The notes beneath the pieces were generated by a model. The model saw nothing but the letters and a program-made list of their open reading frames with translations, did no database searches and was not told the DNA's origin. The position numbers were made by a program, and so were the translations under genes. Shown here one piece after another: positions 1-8,165 of a DNA stretch of 64,000 bases (position 1 is the first letter of the stretch; each line of letters starts with the position of its first letter). The DNA lies in assembly GCA_946486375.1 (NCBI GenBank), contig CAMLTW010000004.1, forward strand, positions 62,001 through 126,000, in the 5' to 3' direction. This DNA is from an uncultured Rikenellaceae bacterium (GTDB lineage: Bacteria; Bacteroidota; Bacteroidia; Bacteroidales; Rikenellaceae).

Positions 1-160
1 TGTTATCCGTTTCCGGAATGAGATACAACTTAAGATATTCGTATGTTCGTTTTCCGAAACGGTATATATCAAGATACAGACTTTGGCTTCCATCTGCCAG
101 CTTCTTTGTCCGAAGGCGGACAGGCTCTTTTACTTTTGTAGGCTTCTTTACTCGTGGCAT
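1..160 (-). CDS. Tyrosine recombinase/integrase, N-terminal fragment (cut by window edge)
   Basis: The gene reads leftward from an ATG at 160-158 and leaves the window open. The visible ~53 residues begin MPRVKKPTKVKEP and continue with a basic segment and a YLDIYRFGKRTYEYLKLYL-like strand pattern. This is typical of the arm-type DNA-binding domain at the start of Bacteroidota phage and conjugative-element integrases. The catalytic domain (R-H-R-Y) would lie outside the window, so activity cannot be judged. It is AT-richer than the core genome and sits at the outer edge of the tail cluster, whose other side is tRNA-Met. An integrase of the element that carries the cluster is plausible but not shown. 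The 169 bases between this gene and the next ORF are AT-rich and hold nothing I recognise. Confidence 0.7.
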   Translation of the reverse strand, partial: MPRVKKPTKVKEPVRLRTKKLADGSQSLYLDIYRFGKRTYEYLKLYLIPETDN

Positions 161-329
161 ATCGATCCCTTCATAATTTTGTTTCTGTTGCAAAGATATG
201 AATAAAGGTCGATATTGAGAAACAAACGAGAAACAAAATTGTACCGAAAAAGAACCAATCAACTGAAAAGAAAGAAAACAACTGAAAACATCAAGTACAC
301 TATAATCAATTGTAAATAAGCGGTTTTAT

Positions 330-1478
330 TTGCACTTGTTTAGCTCTTGTTTTCATTTTAGGGCTTTACTTTATAAATCTGGAAAAACTGTTCTATGCCG
401 AAGGAATGTACCCAAAAACCAACAAATTTTAATATCAGGAGGTGAAGTAGCCAACGAGGAAGAATTCTGGAATCTAATTTTAAATCAACTAGATTGCTCT
501 TATACGGACTCTTCAATAGTTGAAACCTCATCCACTGAAAGTGTTAATGTAACAAATAATGGTCAACTCACTCTTTTTGGAGTTGCTACAGGTGGAAGAG
601 AAAAAAGTACAACGCAAGAAAGGGGTGCCAAAAGTACTCACATACGAAAACACATAATAAATCCCAAACGAAGTGCTATAGACAAATTAATACACTTAAA
701 TAAAACGTTAATAATTGATGATTTTCATTATATCGAGCAAGGTGTTCAACAACAAATAATCCGTTCTCTTAAGGCCCCTATTTTCGATGGATTAAATGTA
801 ATAGTTTTAGCAGTTCCTCATAGAGCTTACGATGCGCTAAAAGTTGAAACAGAAATGACAGGTCGAGTAGCTCAGTTATCTATTAACTTTTGGACACAAG
901 ATGATTTAGCCCAAATAGCGATAAAAGGATTTAATGCTTTGAATATAAAATATGATGAATCGCTCGTAAACGCTCTAGCAAGTGAAAGTTATGGTAGTCC
1001 TAACCTAATGCAAGAATTTTGCTTCCAATTGTGTAAGCAAAACAATATTGAAAAAAGATGTAATAAAAAACGTATAATATCATTTTCAGGTCATTCAAAC
1101 TTTTTTAGTTACATTGCTCACAATGTAGCGTCTAAAGTTGCTTATGAAAAACTAGCAAGAGGTCCTAGACAAAGAACTGATAGAAAACCCAGAATACTTA
1201 AAACAGGAAACGAAGTCGATATTTATACAGCTACATTATTAGCAATCGCACATACAGGACCAAAAACTGAAATTACTATCGAAGATTTAAGAACATCCTT
1301 TAGGAGAATAATGGACAATCCACCTCAAAGTCAAGAAGTTGCACGAGTATTAGTACAAATGGATAAAATAGCAAAATCAATACCCGGAGAGCCTGTTATT
1401 GACTGGGCAAGAGAAGATAATAGCCTCTTTATTGCAGATCCCTATTTTGCATTTTATTTAAAATGGGCTATAAAGTAA
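330..1478 (+). pseudogene. STAND/AAA-type NTPase, probably 5'-truncated
   Basis: The frame opens just after a stop codon at 303-305 and has no ATG before the ATP-binding motif; the first usable start is a TTG at 330. Residues 13-20 read LLYKSGKT, a Walker A motif whose first glycine is missing. A Walker B (LIIDDFH) follows near residue 130 and a sensor-like strand (VIVLAVPHR) near 160. The C-terminal half looks helical, as in nSTAND-type ATPases. Related proteins normally have residues upstream of the P-loop, so I infer that the 5' end was lost, perhaps by recombination beside the integrase. Base composition is strongly AT-rich compared with all following genes, a sign of transfer. It could still be expressed from TTG. 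Its original role is unknown; many such NTPases act in phage defence. Confidence 0.5.
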
Positions 1479-1514
1479 AGGCTATAATTCCAAGATATTA
1501 ACATATATCGTCTT

Positions 1515-2048
1515 CTATTTCTTTTTCAAACACTTCCGATACACGCCCCATCCGGCAGCGGCAAGGGCCAAAAGCCCCGTCCAAACCAGCCATCCGGGAA
1601 CGAAGGGACGGCGGGTTTCCTTCGCTTTGACCGTCTCGTCCGCCGTGGCCTCCTTCCGGGTACTGTCCCGAATGATGGTTTGGGCATGTCTTCGGCTGGA
1701 ATCGACCATCTGGCGGGTTGCAGTCTGCCGGGTTCGCTGAACTCTCCGGGTGGTTTCCTCCGCTTTCAAGGGAGGTTTCCCCGTAGCCGGATCGACCGGT
1801 TTTGCCGTATCGTAAACCCTCCGATGGGTGACCGTTTCAACCTCCTCGTCCTTTTCTCTTTCTCTCTGCTCCCGATAGTCGGTCTGTACCGTCTCCTGCC
1901 GGTACGCTTCGCTGCCAGTCCAGGTCTGCTCGCTCGTTACTCTTTGGGACTGCACGGCCCTTCGTTTTGCCCCGCAACCCGAAAGCAGGAAAAGGGTCAG
2001 CAGAAAGATGCCCGGAAAAACAACCCTATTTCTCACCGCTCCCCTCAT
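1515..2048 (-). CDS. u-spanin-like lysis lipoprotein
   Basis: This 177-residue protein has an N-terminal lipoprotein signal (hydrophobic residues 9-22, lipobox LSGC with Cys25). A long charged, Gln/Arg/Thr/Glu-rich rod follows (about 30-145), then one C-terminal transmembrane segment (about 152-170, WLVWTGLLALAAAGWGVY) and a basic tail RKCLKKK. A lipid anchor at one end and a membrane helix at the other is the defining layout of unimolecular spanins, which join and fuse inner and outer membranes in the last step of lysis of Gram-negative hosts. The ATG at 2048 overlaps the amidase stop by four bases, so it is the third gene of a holin-endolysin-spanin cassette. A longer open frame upstream only overlaps the amidase and is not used. 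Function is inferred from topology and position. Confidence 0.65.
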   Translation of the reverse strand: MRGAVRNRVVFPGIFLLTLFLLSGCGAKRRAVQSQRVTSEQTWTGSEAYRQETVQTDYREQREREKDEEVETVTHRRVYDTAKPVDPATGKPPLKAEETTRRVQRTRQTATRQMVDSSRRHAQTIIRDSTRKEATADETVKAKETRRPFVPGWLVWTGLLALAAAGWGVYRKCLKKK

Positions 2049-2632
2049 CTTCCGCAGCATTTGAGAAGGGCCCGAATGTGCAGCTCGGCAATCGTCCTTT
2101 TCCCTTCTTTCGAGAGTAAAAACCGGCAGTCCCGTTCCCGATCCATGAAAAGGTTCTCGGTCAAAACAGCCGGGCACAGCGTCTTTCGAAGGATATAAAA
2201 CTGCGATTCTTTGTCCGAATCCCCGTCCACCCGATCCGCCCGGATCGGAAAGCCCAGCGGCTGGAGCATCCTGTGGGCCGTGCGGTAGAAGATTTCGGCG
2301 TAATCGTCCGATGATGTCTGTCCGATGCTTGTCCATGCCTCCCAACCCGTACCTCCTCCCGCGTTGGCATGAACCGATACAAGAAGGCAACGCTCTTTCC
2401 CCTCCCTTCGGGCGATCCGGTTTACCCTGTCGGCGCGTTCGGCCAAAGGGATGTCAATGGTTTCGGGTACAATGATCTCGGTCTCCATTCCTTCTCTTTG
2501 CAGCCCCCGGGCCACCATCCGGACGATCTGTCGGTTGAACTCCCATTCAAAGAGCTGCGCTCCGTCTCCCCAGCGGGGCGAGCGTTTTCCGGGCGTATTT
2601 TCCCCGTGACCCGGATCAAGCAATATTTTCAT
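2045..2632 (-). CDS. N-acetylmuramoyl-L-alanine amidase (phage endolysin, Amidase_3 type)
   Basis: The protein cuts the bond between MurNAc and the stem peptide in peptidoglycan. It begins MKILLDPGHGEN, placing the first zinc-binding His at residue 9 in the Amidase_3 motif DPGHG. A VSVHANAGG motif supplies the second His, and AVLTENLFM near residue 165 carries the likely catalytic Glu. About 195 residues is a single catalytic domain with no signal peptide, so release depends on the holin encoded just upstream. I chose the ATG at 2632 because it places the first beta strand at the N-terminus; the frame also extends four codons further. Downstream it overlaps the spanin-like gene. Confidence 0.88.
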   Translation of the reverse strand: MKILLDPGHGENTPGKRSPRWGDGAQLFEWEFNRQIVRMVARGLQREGMETEIIVPETIDIPLAERADRVNRIARREGKERCLLVSVHANAGGGTGWEAWTSIGQTSSDDYAEIFYRTAHRMLQPLGFPIRADRVDGDSDKESQFYILRKTLCPAVLTENLFMDRERDCRFLLSKEGKRTIAELHIRALLKCCGR

Positions 2633-2646
2633 CACGACCTGCAAGT

Positions 2647-3141
2647 TTATGGTTCAACTTGGGTTTCCCCCGGATCGGTCTTTTCTCTTTCCCCGGTCAG
2701 CGAGCGCAGCTCCCGAAGAAGGCTTGCGGCCTGCTTCACGTCCCGGCAGCGGATGATCCGGCCGATCGCATCCGGGATGTCCGCCGCTGCCGAATGCTTG
2801 GCCCGCAGGTTCTCGATCACAGAACGTCCCTCGATCAGAATCACCGCCAGCGTCCCCAGCACCGAGGCGTACGGAAGAGCGTACCAGGGAAAGATGCTGC
2901 CGATCACATCCACCAAAAGGAGCATGGCCAGAACCCGCCAGTATTCGCCCACCTTGGTGATCGTGCGGCGAAGCCCCCCGCTGTCCACGAACTCCCTGCG
3001 GGCCTTGGCCTTTTCGATCCCCGTCCAAAGATCCACCAGCACGGCCACGATCATCAGACCCCATAGGATCAGAACCACAATCGCCATCCGCTGAAAAACA
3101 GACGGGTCGCTCATTTCCGCAAACACTTGTTTCATTTCCAT
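2647..3141 (-). CDS. Phage holin, toxin-secretion/phage-lysis holin family
   Basis: This ~164-residue membrane protein has hydrophobic segments at about residues 20-43 (IVVLILWGLMIVAVLVDL), 70-88 and 92-112. The first is followed by DLWTGIEKAK, the D-x-x-TGI motif of the Phage_holin_4_1 family. Holins open the inner membrane at a set time to let the endolysin reach the wall. The C-terminal ~45 residues are charged and cytoplasmic. It lies 11 bases after the giant tail protein and 14 bases before the amidase, as expected for a lysis cassette. ATG codons at 3141 and 3135 are both possible starts. Confidence 0.8.
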   Translation of the reverse strand: MEMKQVFAEMSDPSVFQRMAIVVLILWGLMIVAVLVDLWTGIEKAKARREFVDSGGLRRTITKVGEYWRVLAMLLLVDVIGSIFPWYALPYASVLGTLAVILIEGRSVIENLRAKHSAAADIPDAIGRIIRCRDVKQAASLLRELRSLTGEREKTDPGETQVEP

Positions 3142-3152
3142 CAAAACTATTT

Positions 3153-6100
3153 TTAGTTGTCCAGCACCACAATTTCAAAATAAAACTTTCCTTTGGTAAG
3201 CGCATTGTTCGTTCCCAACGTCACTTCAATGTAGGTATTCGTTTCGGCCCAAATTGTAGGCAACACGGTCCACCAATTCTGATGAGTTACGCCACTCAAC
3301 CGTACATACCGGTGTGAAGTATCGATTGCTCGGGAAAAAGCCGCCGGAAAGGTTAGACGATATCTGTTGTTATCGATGTAAGAGAGAGAGATGGCCCCAT
3401 ATCGTGTACCCGGAGAATAAGTGTTGATCACGGGCGTAGTCGAAGACAGACCAGCGTGCCCGGCCACCCCTCGAAAAACTACACCGTCGACAGGTATCCA
3501 ATCGGAAAGCAATCGGCTCCATTTATAGACTCCATCGCTGTCCACGCGCAATCCTGTACGATTGTTTCTCATTTCCAAGAGTCCCGGCATGGCTCCGGTA
3601 TACTTTTGAGAGGATGTTGCGTAAAAAAAGCCGTTACCGAATATTTTGCTGCCATAAGCACTACGCAGCACATTATCCACACACTCCAACGAACCGGTGG
3701 ATCTGATGCATATGACCGAATCGGCAGGAACAGTTGATGTAAAGGAGTAATCACATACCAAATAACACCCTCCTGGAGGACATGCAACCGATGATCTGTT
3801 AAGCGTGAATGCGGGGATCGTAATCATTCCCATCGTTGCGTTTTCGGCCGAATGAGTCACGGTCCGCGAACTGTAAAGCAGGGCTCCGGTCGGAGAAACG
3901 AGCCTGACCGTTACGGTTAAAGTAGTGGTCCCCAAAGCCCTGAAAGGATGAACAGTAATGTCCGCTGTCGTACCCAAGGAAGTATACGAATCCCCGACTA
4001 TCAAATAAGCAAGATCTATACGTCCAACGTCACTGTATCCATATGCATCTACTTCCACCTCGTATATTTTTGAAGTAGTTGTCCGAGTTTCGCTTTGCAT
4101 TAAGTTTTCAAAAAGCGTATTACCGCTGTACGTCTCCGCATACTTTTGTCCTGTCTGAGAAAAAGACGTCGCAGCACCGGTGTAGAATGTCAACCCTCCG
4201 GAATGCAGAATGAGTTTGTTCCGGGAATCAGCATCAACGGACGTATCCTGAATGGTTTGTTCGCCGGAGCGCTGCATTAAAAATTGAGAGGAAGCGCTTA
4301 CATCCGAGAAATCGCTACATCCGGCAAAAAGAAAGGGCAATGTCGCTCCATTGGTCAGTCCGGCCGTTATCCGGGATTGATCTTTGGTCAAAACCGCTCC
4401 CGTCATAACGAGTCCGCCCGTGATTTCAGTGGATGCGTCGGATAAGGATTTTTTCAAATAGTCGAGTGCAGCGGCAGTAGTTCGAACGGCCTCAATGTCA
4501 GCCTGTACGTCTTCCGGTGCAGCCGTCCAGCCTATCGGAGGCTTGTTTCCCCGCAGAATCCCGGCGGCATAGAATCGCCAAGTACCTTGCGCGGAATGGA
4601 TTCCCATAGTACCACCTATAGTATCTGAGCTATGAAAGGTAGACCAATACATGTACCATCCGTTACCCAGATCGATTTTGTTGGCTGAATATGAAATAAG
4701 TGCGGCAGAGGTGATTTGCCATCCCCCGAAACTCCAAATACCATCGGAAGAAATCATTTTAGCAATCACGTAATAGACCAGTTCAGAATTAGCAAACGAT
4801 TCTCGTTCTGCAACTTGATGGGTAGTCATGTAATCTCCGCCCCCTTGTGGCCGAGAAAATTCCACGACTTTCCCTAAATACGGATCATCTACAAGCGTAA
4901 CAGTCCCTCCGTACCCCTGCCACAGGGCGGTTGTATCATATCGGGAATCGAGCAGATAATTGCGTGTGCCGGTCTGGATAGCATCCACTTTCTCCGTGGC
5001 AACCTTATCGGCTTCTTCGGCTGCCTGTTTCTGCTGGTCGGCTAACGATGGCCCCCATACCAGCATGGGTTTGTTGCCTCGGACAATACGAGGATTGGTA
5101 ACGCTTCCTTTGGATATGTTGTCTCGGTAAAACCCCAGATAATAATCCGTATCCGCAACATTCGGGGAGACACCGAAGGTTGCCGTTCCAGGCCCACCCT
5201 GGAAGTGATCCATGATTCCCACGGCTTGTCCCCAGTCACCATTCCACAGGTAAAGATTCACGCCGTATCCGCTTTCATTAGCGGGTACATCCATATCGTC
5301 CCAGGAGACAGTATATATTTCGCCAGGCTTTGGACGAACGGATAAAAGGAAGGTTGCCACAAACCATCCGCTTGGCCCGAAGGGAGTAGTTCCTCTCGTT
5401 CCGTTTGCCAAATTGATGGAACTGACTTGTATGGCATCGACTTTCTCCGTCGCAATCCGATCCGCTTCGACAGCCTGGTCGGTCAGGGAAGGCGACCATT
5501 GATCCGAAGTTTTGTTTCCTTCAACCAATTTGTACCAGTTCACCGTTACCGTTCCCGCCCGGCTGCCATCTCCGGGATGGAGATAAGATTGGATAAAATA
5601 TGTCTTCGTAAATGGGGCAATAAAGGTAATCCCCGCAACTGTATTTTCCAACGTATGAATATCTATTCCCATTGCCCAAGACCAATCTGAAGGATTGATA
5701 ATTACGTACAGGAATTTTCCATCGATTATAGTTTGTTGGTCAACATGCCCAGATACTTGGAGGGTATAAGTTTTGCCGGCTTCCAAATTGACATAGCGGC
5801 CTGCAAATCCATAGGCATTGCTTGTCTCATTGATTTTGGAATCGTCGATCAGGTTCACGTCTCCGATTTGCAGATTGTCCACCTTTCGGTTAGCCGTATC
5901 CGCCGCAGTACTTGCTTCCTGAATCGTTTTCTCGGCATCCCGCCACTCATCCAAATCCTTCAGACCGGACGAACCGGATTTAAATGTGATCCGGCCTCCG
6001 ATTTCGCCCCGATCCAGATCGAAGTAAGTATTCCCGTCCCGGCTGACGATTTTCGGAACGGTCAGCCGACCCGGCAGCAATTCCGAAAAACCGTACAATT

Positions 6101-8117
6101 CCACGAAACTGCGCTCCCCGTTCCACTCGCTGTTCAGCACGCCTACCAGAAAATGGTATTCATCCGGCGTCTGTTCCATCGCAATCGGTTCGGCGCTCAA
6201 ATAAAACACACCTTCCCTGCCTGTCCTGCTCACTTTGGCATAGAGGTAATAGCTTTGCGGATTGTCCAAAACGGGCGAAAGGAATTCGGGCAGGCTCCAA
6301 AACTTGTACTCCGAAGGCGCGTGAGAGACACTCAACGTGGAAAGTCCCAAAGTCATGTGTTGAATGGTACCGGCAGGAACCCGAAGCTTTTTTTCTGCAA
6401 CATCATAAGCAACCGAATGGCTTACGGGCCTCGGATTCGTCGTATCGTCTACGAATCGGAACTGAAGACTCTCATCCCCCATCAACAGCTGCATAGTACT
6501 GACGGAAACAGGGTTGATCGAACCGGAAAAATTCAGCAAAGCATCGTTCAGCATCGAAATCGTCTCCCGGGTATCCCGAAACCGCCGTTTGGTAAACTGC
6601 AACGCTTCCTTGTGCAGGTCTTCCGTTTTGACCTCATTTTGTTCGATCCGGGCCAGATCGTCGGTTATCGAACCGCCGGCAAGCACGTTGGACAGTTCGA
6701 TTTCGGGATTGTGCGGATCATGGATGTAATCTTTGATGCCTACGATCCGGATCGGAATTCCTTCCGGCTGGAACTGGGAATCCGAGAACAGGACATATCC
6801 GCCCGGAACAATACGGCCGCCTATATTTTCCCAATCCCTTTTGGCCCACACCCCGTCCAGCTCGCCGGTAAAGCTGAATCGGGGTTCTTCGTGTTCCTGG
6901 AAATACCGGGCCGCTTCCCGAAACATATCCCAGGAAGCTCCGCTTCGGTCTTCGTTGTTGCACACGTATTCCTCCGGCAAAGCGATACCGAACACCGCAT
7001 ACTTGTCTCCTACCGCCGGACAGAACGTTTCATCGGGCATGATCTGTCCGTCGATTTCTGCAGGAACCAGTTTGAAACGCCTTTCCGAATGCACATAACC
7101 GGATACGTCCGCTTCGGATTGCTCGATTTCGAATTCCCGACCGGCCAGCATCCCCGACTGAAAAGCGATCGTTATTTTTTCTCCGCCGATCCGGTACCGG
7201 GAAAAATCCAGCGCCTCGGGTATGGTCGTGTCAAAAAAATCCCAGAAATGATTCTCCGCGTCCAGCATTTCCACACGGGTCACTTCCCCCGTCCGTCCCG
7301 GATAAATATGGGAACAGTCGAGGCTTTCCTCTTCGTGCGTTCGTAAAGGCTTCTCCGCCTCCGAACGCCGGATGGAAACGCCTTCCGCATCGGATACATA
7401 AGTACGTCCTTCGTACACCAGGGTCTGCCCTTTGGGCAGCAACAGCTCCCGCGTACCGTACTTCGACGGATCGATGTTCCGCTCGCCTCCCTGGACATAG
7501 AGAATCTCGATAGCTTTGGAACTGTCGTAATTCGTTCTTCCGACTCCCGGTTTGAATCCGTTCCCCCGTCCGTAAGAAAGCGGCAACGGGTTGTCCTTGT
7601 TGTATTCGACCTTTCGCAAATGGATCGTTTTGCCGACGACTTCCCATTCCGTTTGAAAAGTTTCAGCCATTGCCTGCAAGGCTTCCTTACAGGAAATATG
7701 ATTGTAGGAAACGAGCTTTTCGGAAGATTCCAGCACTTCGCCGACTTCCCATCCCTTATCCCTTCGGTTCAGGTTTTCGACCAACAACCGCACATGATCT
7801 TCCGGACGGGCCGTATAATTGAACTTCAGGCGCCTGTCTACCGTATTTCTGAGTTTGTAACGGGTCAGCTTTCCCTGGGCGCTGTCCAATACGAGCGTAT
7901 ATTCATAGTTCCGGCTTCCCTGTTTTTTGAAAGTGCCCGGTTGCATCAATTCATACCGCTCCCCCTGAAACTCCGTCCAGGCGCCTATCGGAATCTCCAC
8001 GAATTCCGGCAAAGAAAAATAAAGGGTAAGGTTGTGCTCTCCCATCACGGCCCGATGCCGGTAACTGTTATCGTTTACCGTTATTTCCCGAACCTGCTGA
8101 TCATAATTGATTATCAT
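3153..8117 (-). CDS. Giant tail hub/adhesin (Tal-like) with three repeated modules
   Basis: At 1,654 residues this is the largest protein of the window. The first ~480 residues are a mixed beta/alpha domain like the tail-hub or tail-associated proteins of Bacteroidales siphoviruses. A helical stretch at about 500-540 and further beta-rich segments follow. From about residue 742 three modules of roughly 150 residues recur. Each is introduced by a similar helical linker (RKVDNLQIGDVNL near 742, ATEKVDAIQ near 890 and again near 1040) and then a beta-sandwich resembling carbohydrate-binding modules (GKTYTLQVSG, GEIYTVSW). The C-terminal ~450 residues are beta-rich and likely reach the target surface. 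I see no protease or glycosidase motif. By position after the distal tail protein and fibres, and by size, it probably forms the tail tip and binds a surface glycan. Confidence 0.75.
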   Translation of the reverse strand: MIINYDQQVREITVNDNSYRHRAVMGEHNLTLYFSLPEFVEIPIGAWTEFQGERYELMQPGTFKKQGSRNYEYTLVLDSAQGKLTRYKLRNTVDRRLKFNYTARPEDHVRLLVENLNRRDKGWEVGEVLESSEKLVSYNHISCKEALQAMAETFQTEWEVVGKTIHLRKVEYNKDNPLPLSYGRGNGFKPGVGRTNYDSSKAIEILYVQGGERNIDPSKYGTRELLLPKGQTLVYEGRTYVSDAEGVSIRRSEAEKPLRTHEEESLDCSHIYPGRTGEVTRVEMLDAENHFWDFFDTTIPEALDFSRYRIGGEKITIAFQSGMLAGREFEIEQSEADVSGYVHSERRFKLVPAEIDGQIMPDETFCPAVGDKYAVFGIALPEEYVCNNEDRSGASWDMFREAARYFQEHEEPRFSFTGELDGVWAKRDWENIGGRIVPGGYVLFSDSQFQPEGIPIRIVGIKDYIHDPHNPEIELSNVLAGGSITDDLARIEQNEVKTEDLHKEALQFTKRRFRDTRETISMLNDALLNFSGSINPVSVSTMQLLMGDESLQFRFVDDTTNPRPVSHSVAYDVAEKKLRVPAGTIQHMTLGLSTLSVSHAPSEYKFWSLPEFLSPVLDNPQSYYLYAKVSRTGREGVFYLSAEPIAMEQTPDEYHFLVGVLNSEWNGERSFVELYGFSELLPGRLTVPKIVSRDGNTYFDLDRGEIGGRITFKSGSSGLKDLDEWRDAEKTIQEASTAADTANRKVDNLQIGDVNLIDDSKINETSNAYGFAGRYVNLEAGKTYTLQVSGHVDQQTIIDGKFLYVIINPSDWSWAMGIDIHTLENTVAGITFIAPFTKTYFIQSYLHPGDGSRAGTVTVNWYKLVEGNKTSDQWSPSLTDQAVEADRIATEKVDAIQVSSINLANGTRGTTPFGPSGWFVATFLLSVRPKPGEIYTVSWDDMDVPANESGYGVNLYLWNGDWGQAVGIMDHFQGGPGTATFGVSPNVADTDYYLGFYRDNISKGSVTNPRIVRGNKPMLVWGPSLADQQKQAAEEADKVATEKVDAIQTGTRNYLLDSRYDTTALWQGYGGTVTLVDDPYLGKVVEFSRPQGGGDYMTTHQVAERESFANSELVYYVIAKMISSDGIWSFGGWQITSAALISYSANKIDLGNGWYMYWSTFHSSDTIGGTMGIHSAQGTWRFYAAGILRGNKPPIGWTAAPEDVQADIEAVRTTAAALDYLKKSLSDASTEITGGLVMTGAVLTKDQSRITAGLTNGATLPFLFAGCSDFSDVSASSQFLMQRSGEQTIQDTSVDADSRNKLILHSGGLTFYTGAATSFSQTGQKYAETYSGNTLFENLMQSETRTTTSKIYEVEVDAYGYSDVGRIDLAYLIVGDSYTSLGTTADITVHPFRALGTTTLTVTVRLVSPTGALLYSSRTVTHSAENATMGMITIPAFTLNRSSVACPPGGCYLVCDYSFTSTVPADSVICIRSTGSLECVDNVLRSAYGSKIFGNGFFYATSSQKYTGAMPGLLEMRNNRTGLRVDSDGVYKWSRLLSDWIPVDGVVFRGVAGHAGLSSTTPVINTYSPGTRYGAISLSYIDNNRYRLTFPAAFSRAIDTSHRYVRLSGVTHQNWWTVLPTIWAETNTYIEVTLGTNNALTKGKFYFEIVVLDN

Positions 8118-8165
8118 AAACGGATGATTTTATTTTTAAAAGGTGCCGGGCTCCGAAGCCCAAGG

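Noticed and set aside
5733-7346. Long plus-strand ORF of 537 codons inside the giant tail gene
   Set aside because: It is antisense to a 1,654-residue gene with clear domain structure; composition (many Arg, Pro, Phe, Ile) is that of a reverse-frame shadow.
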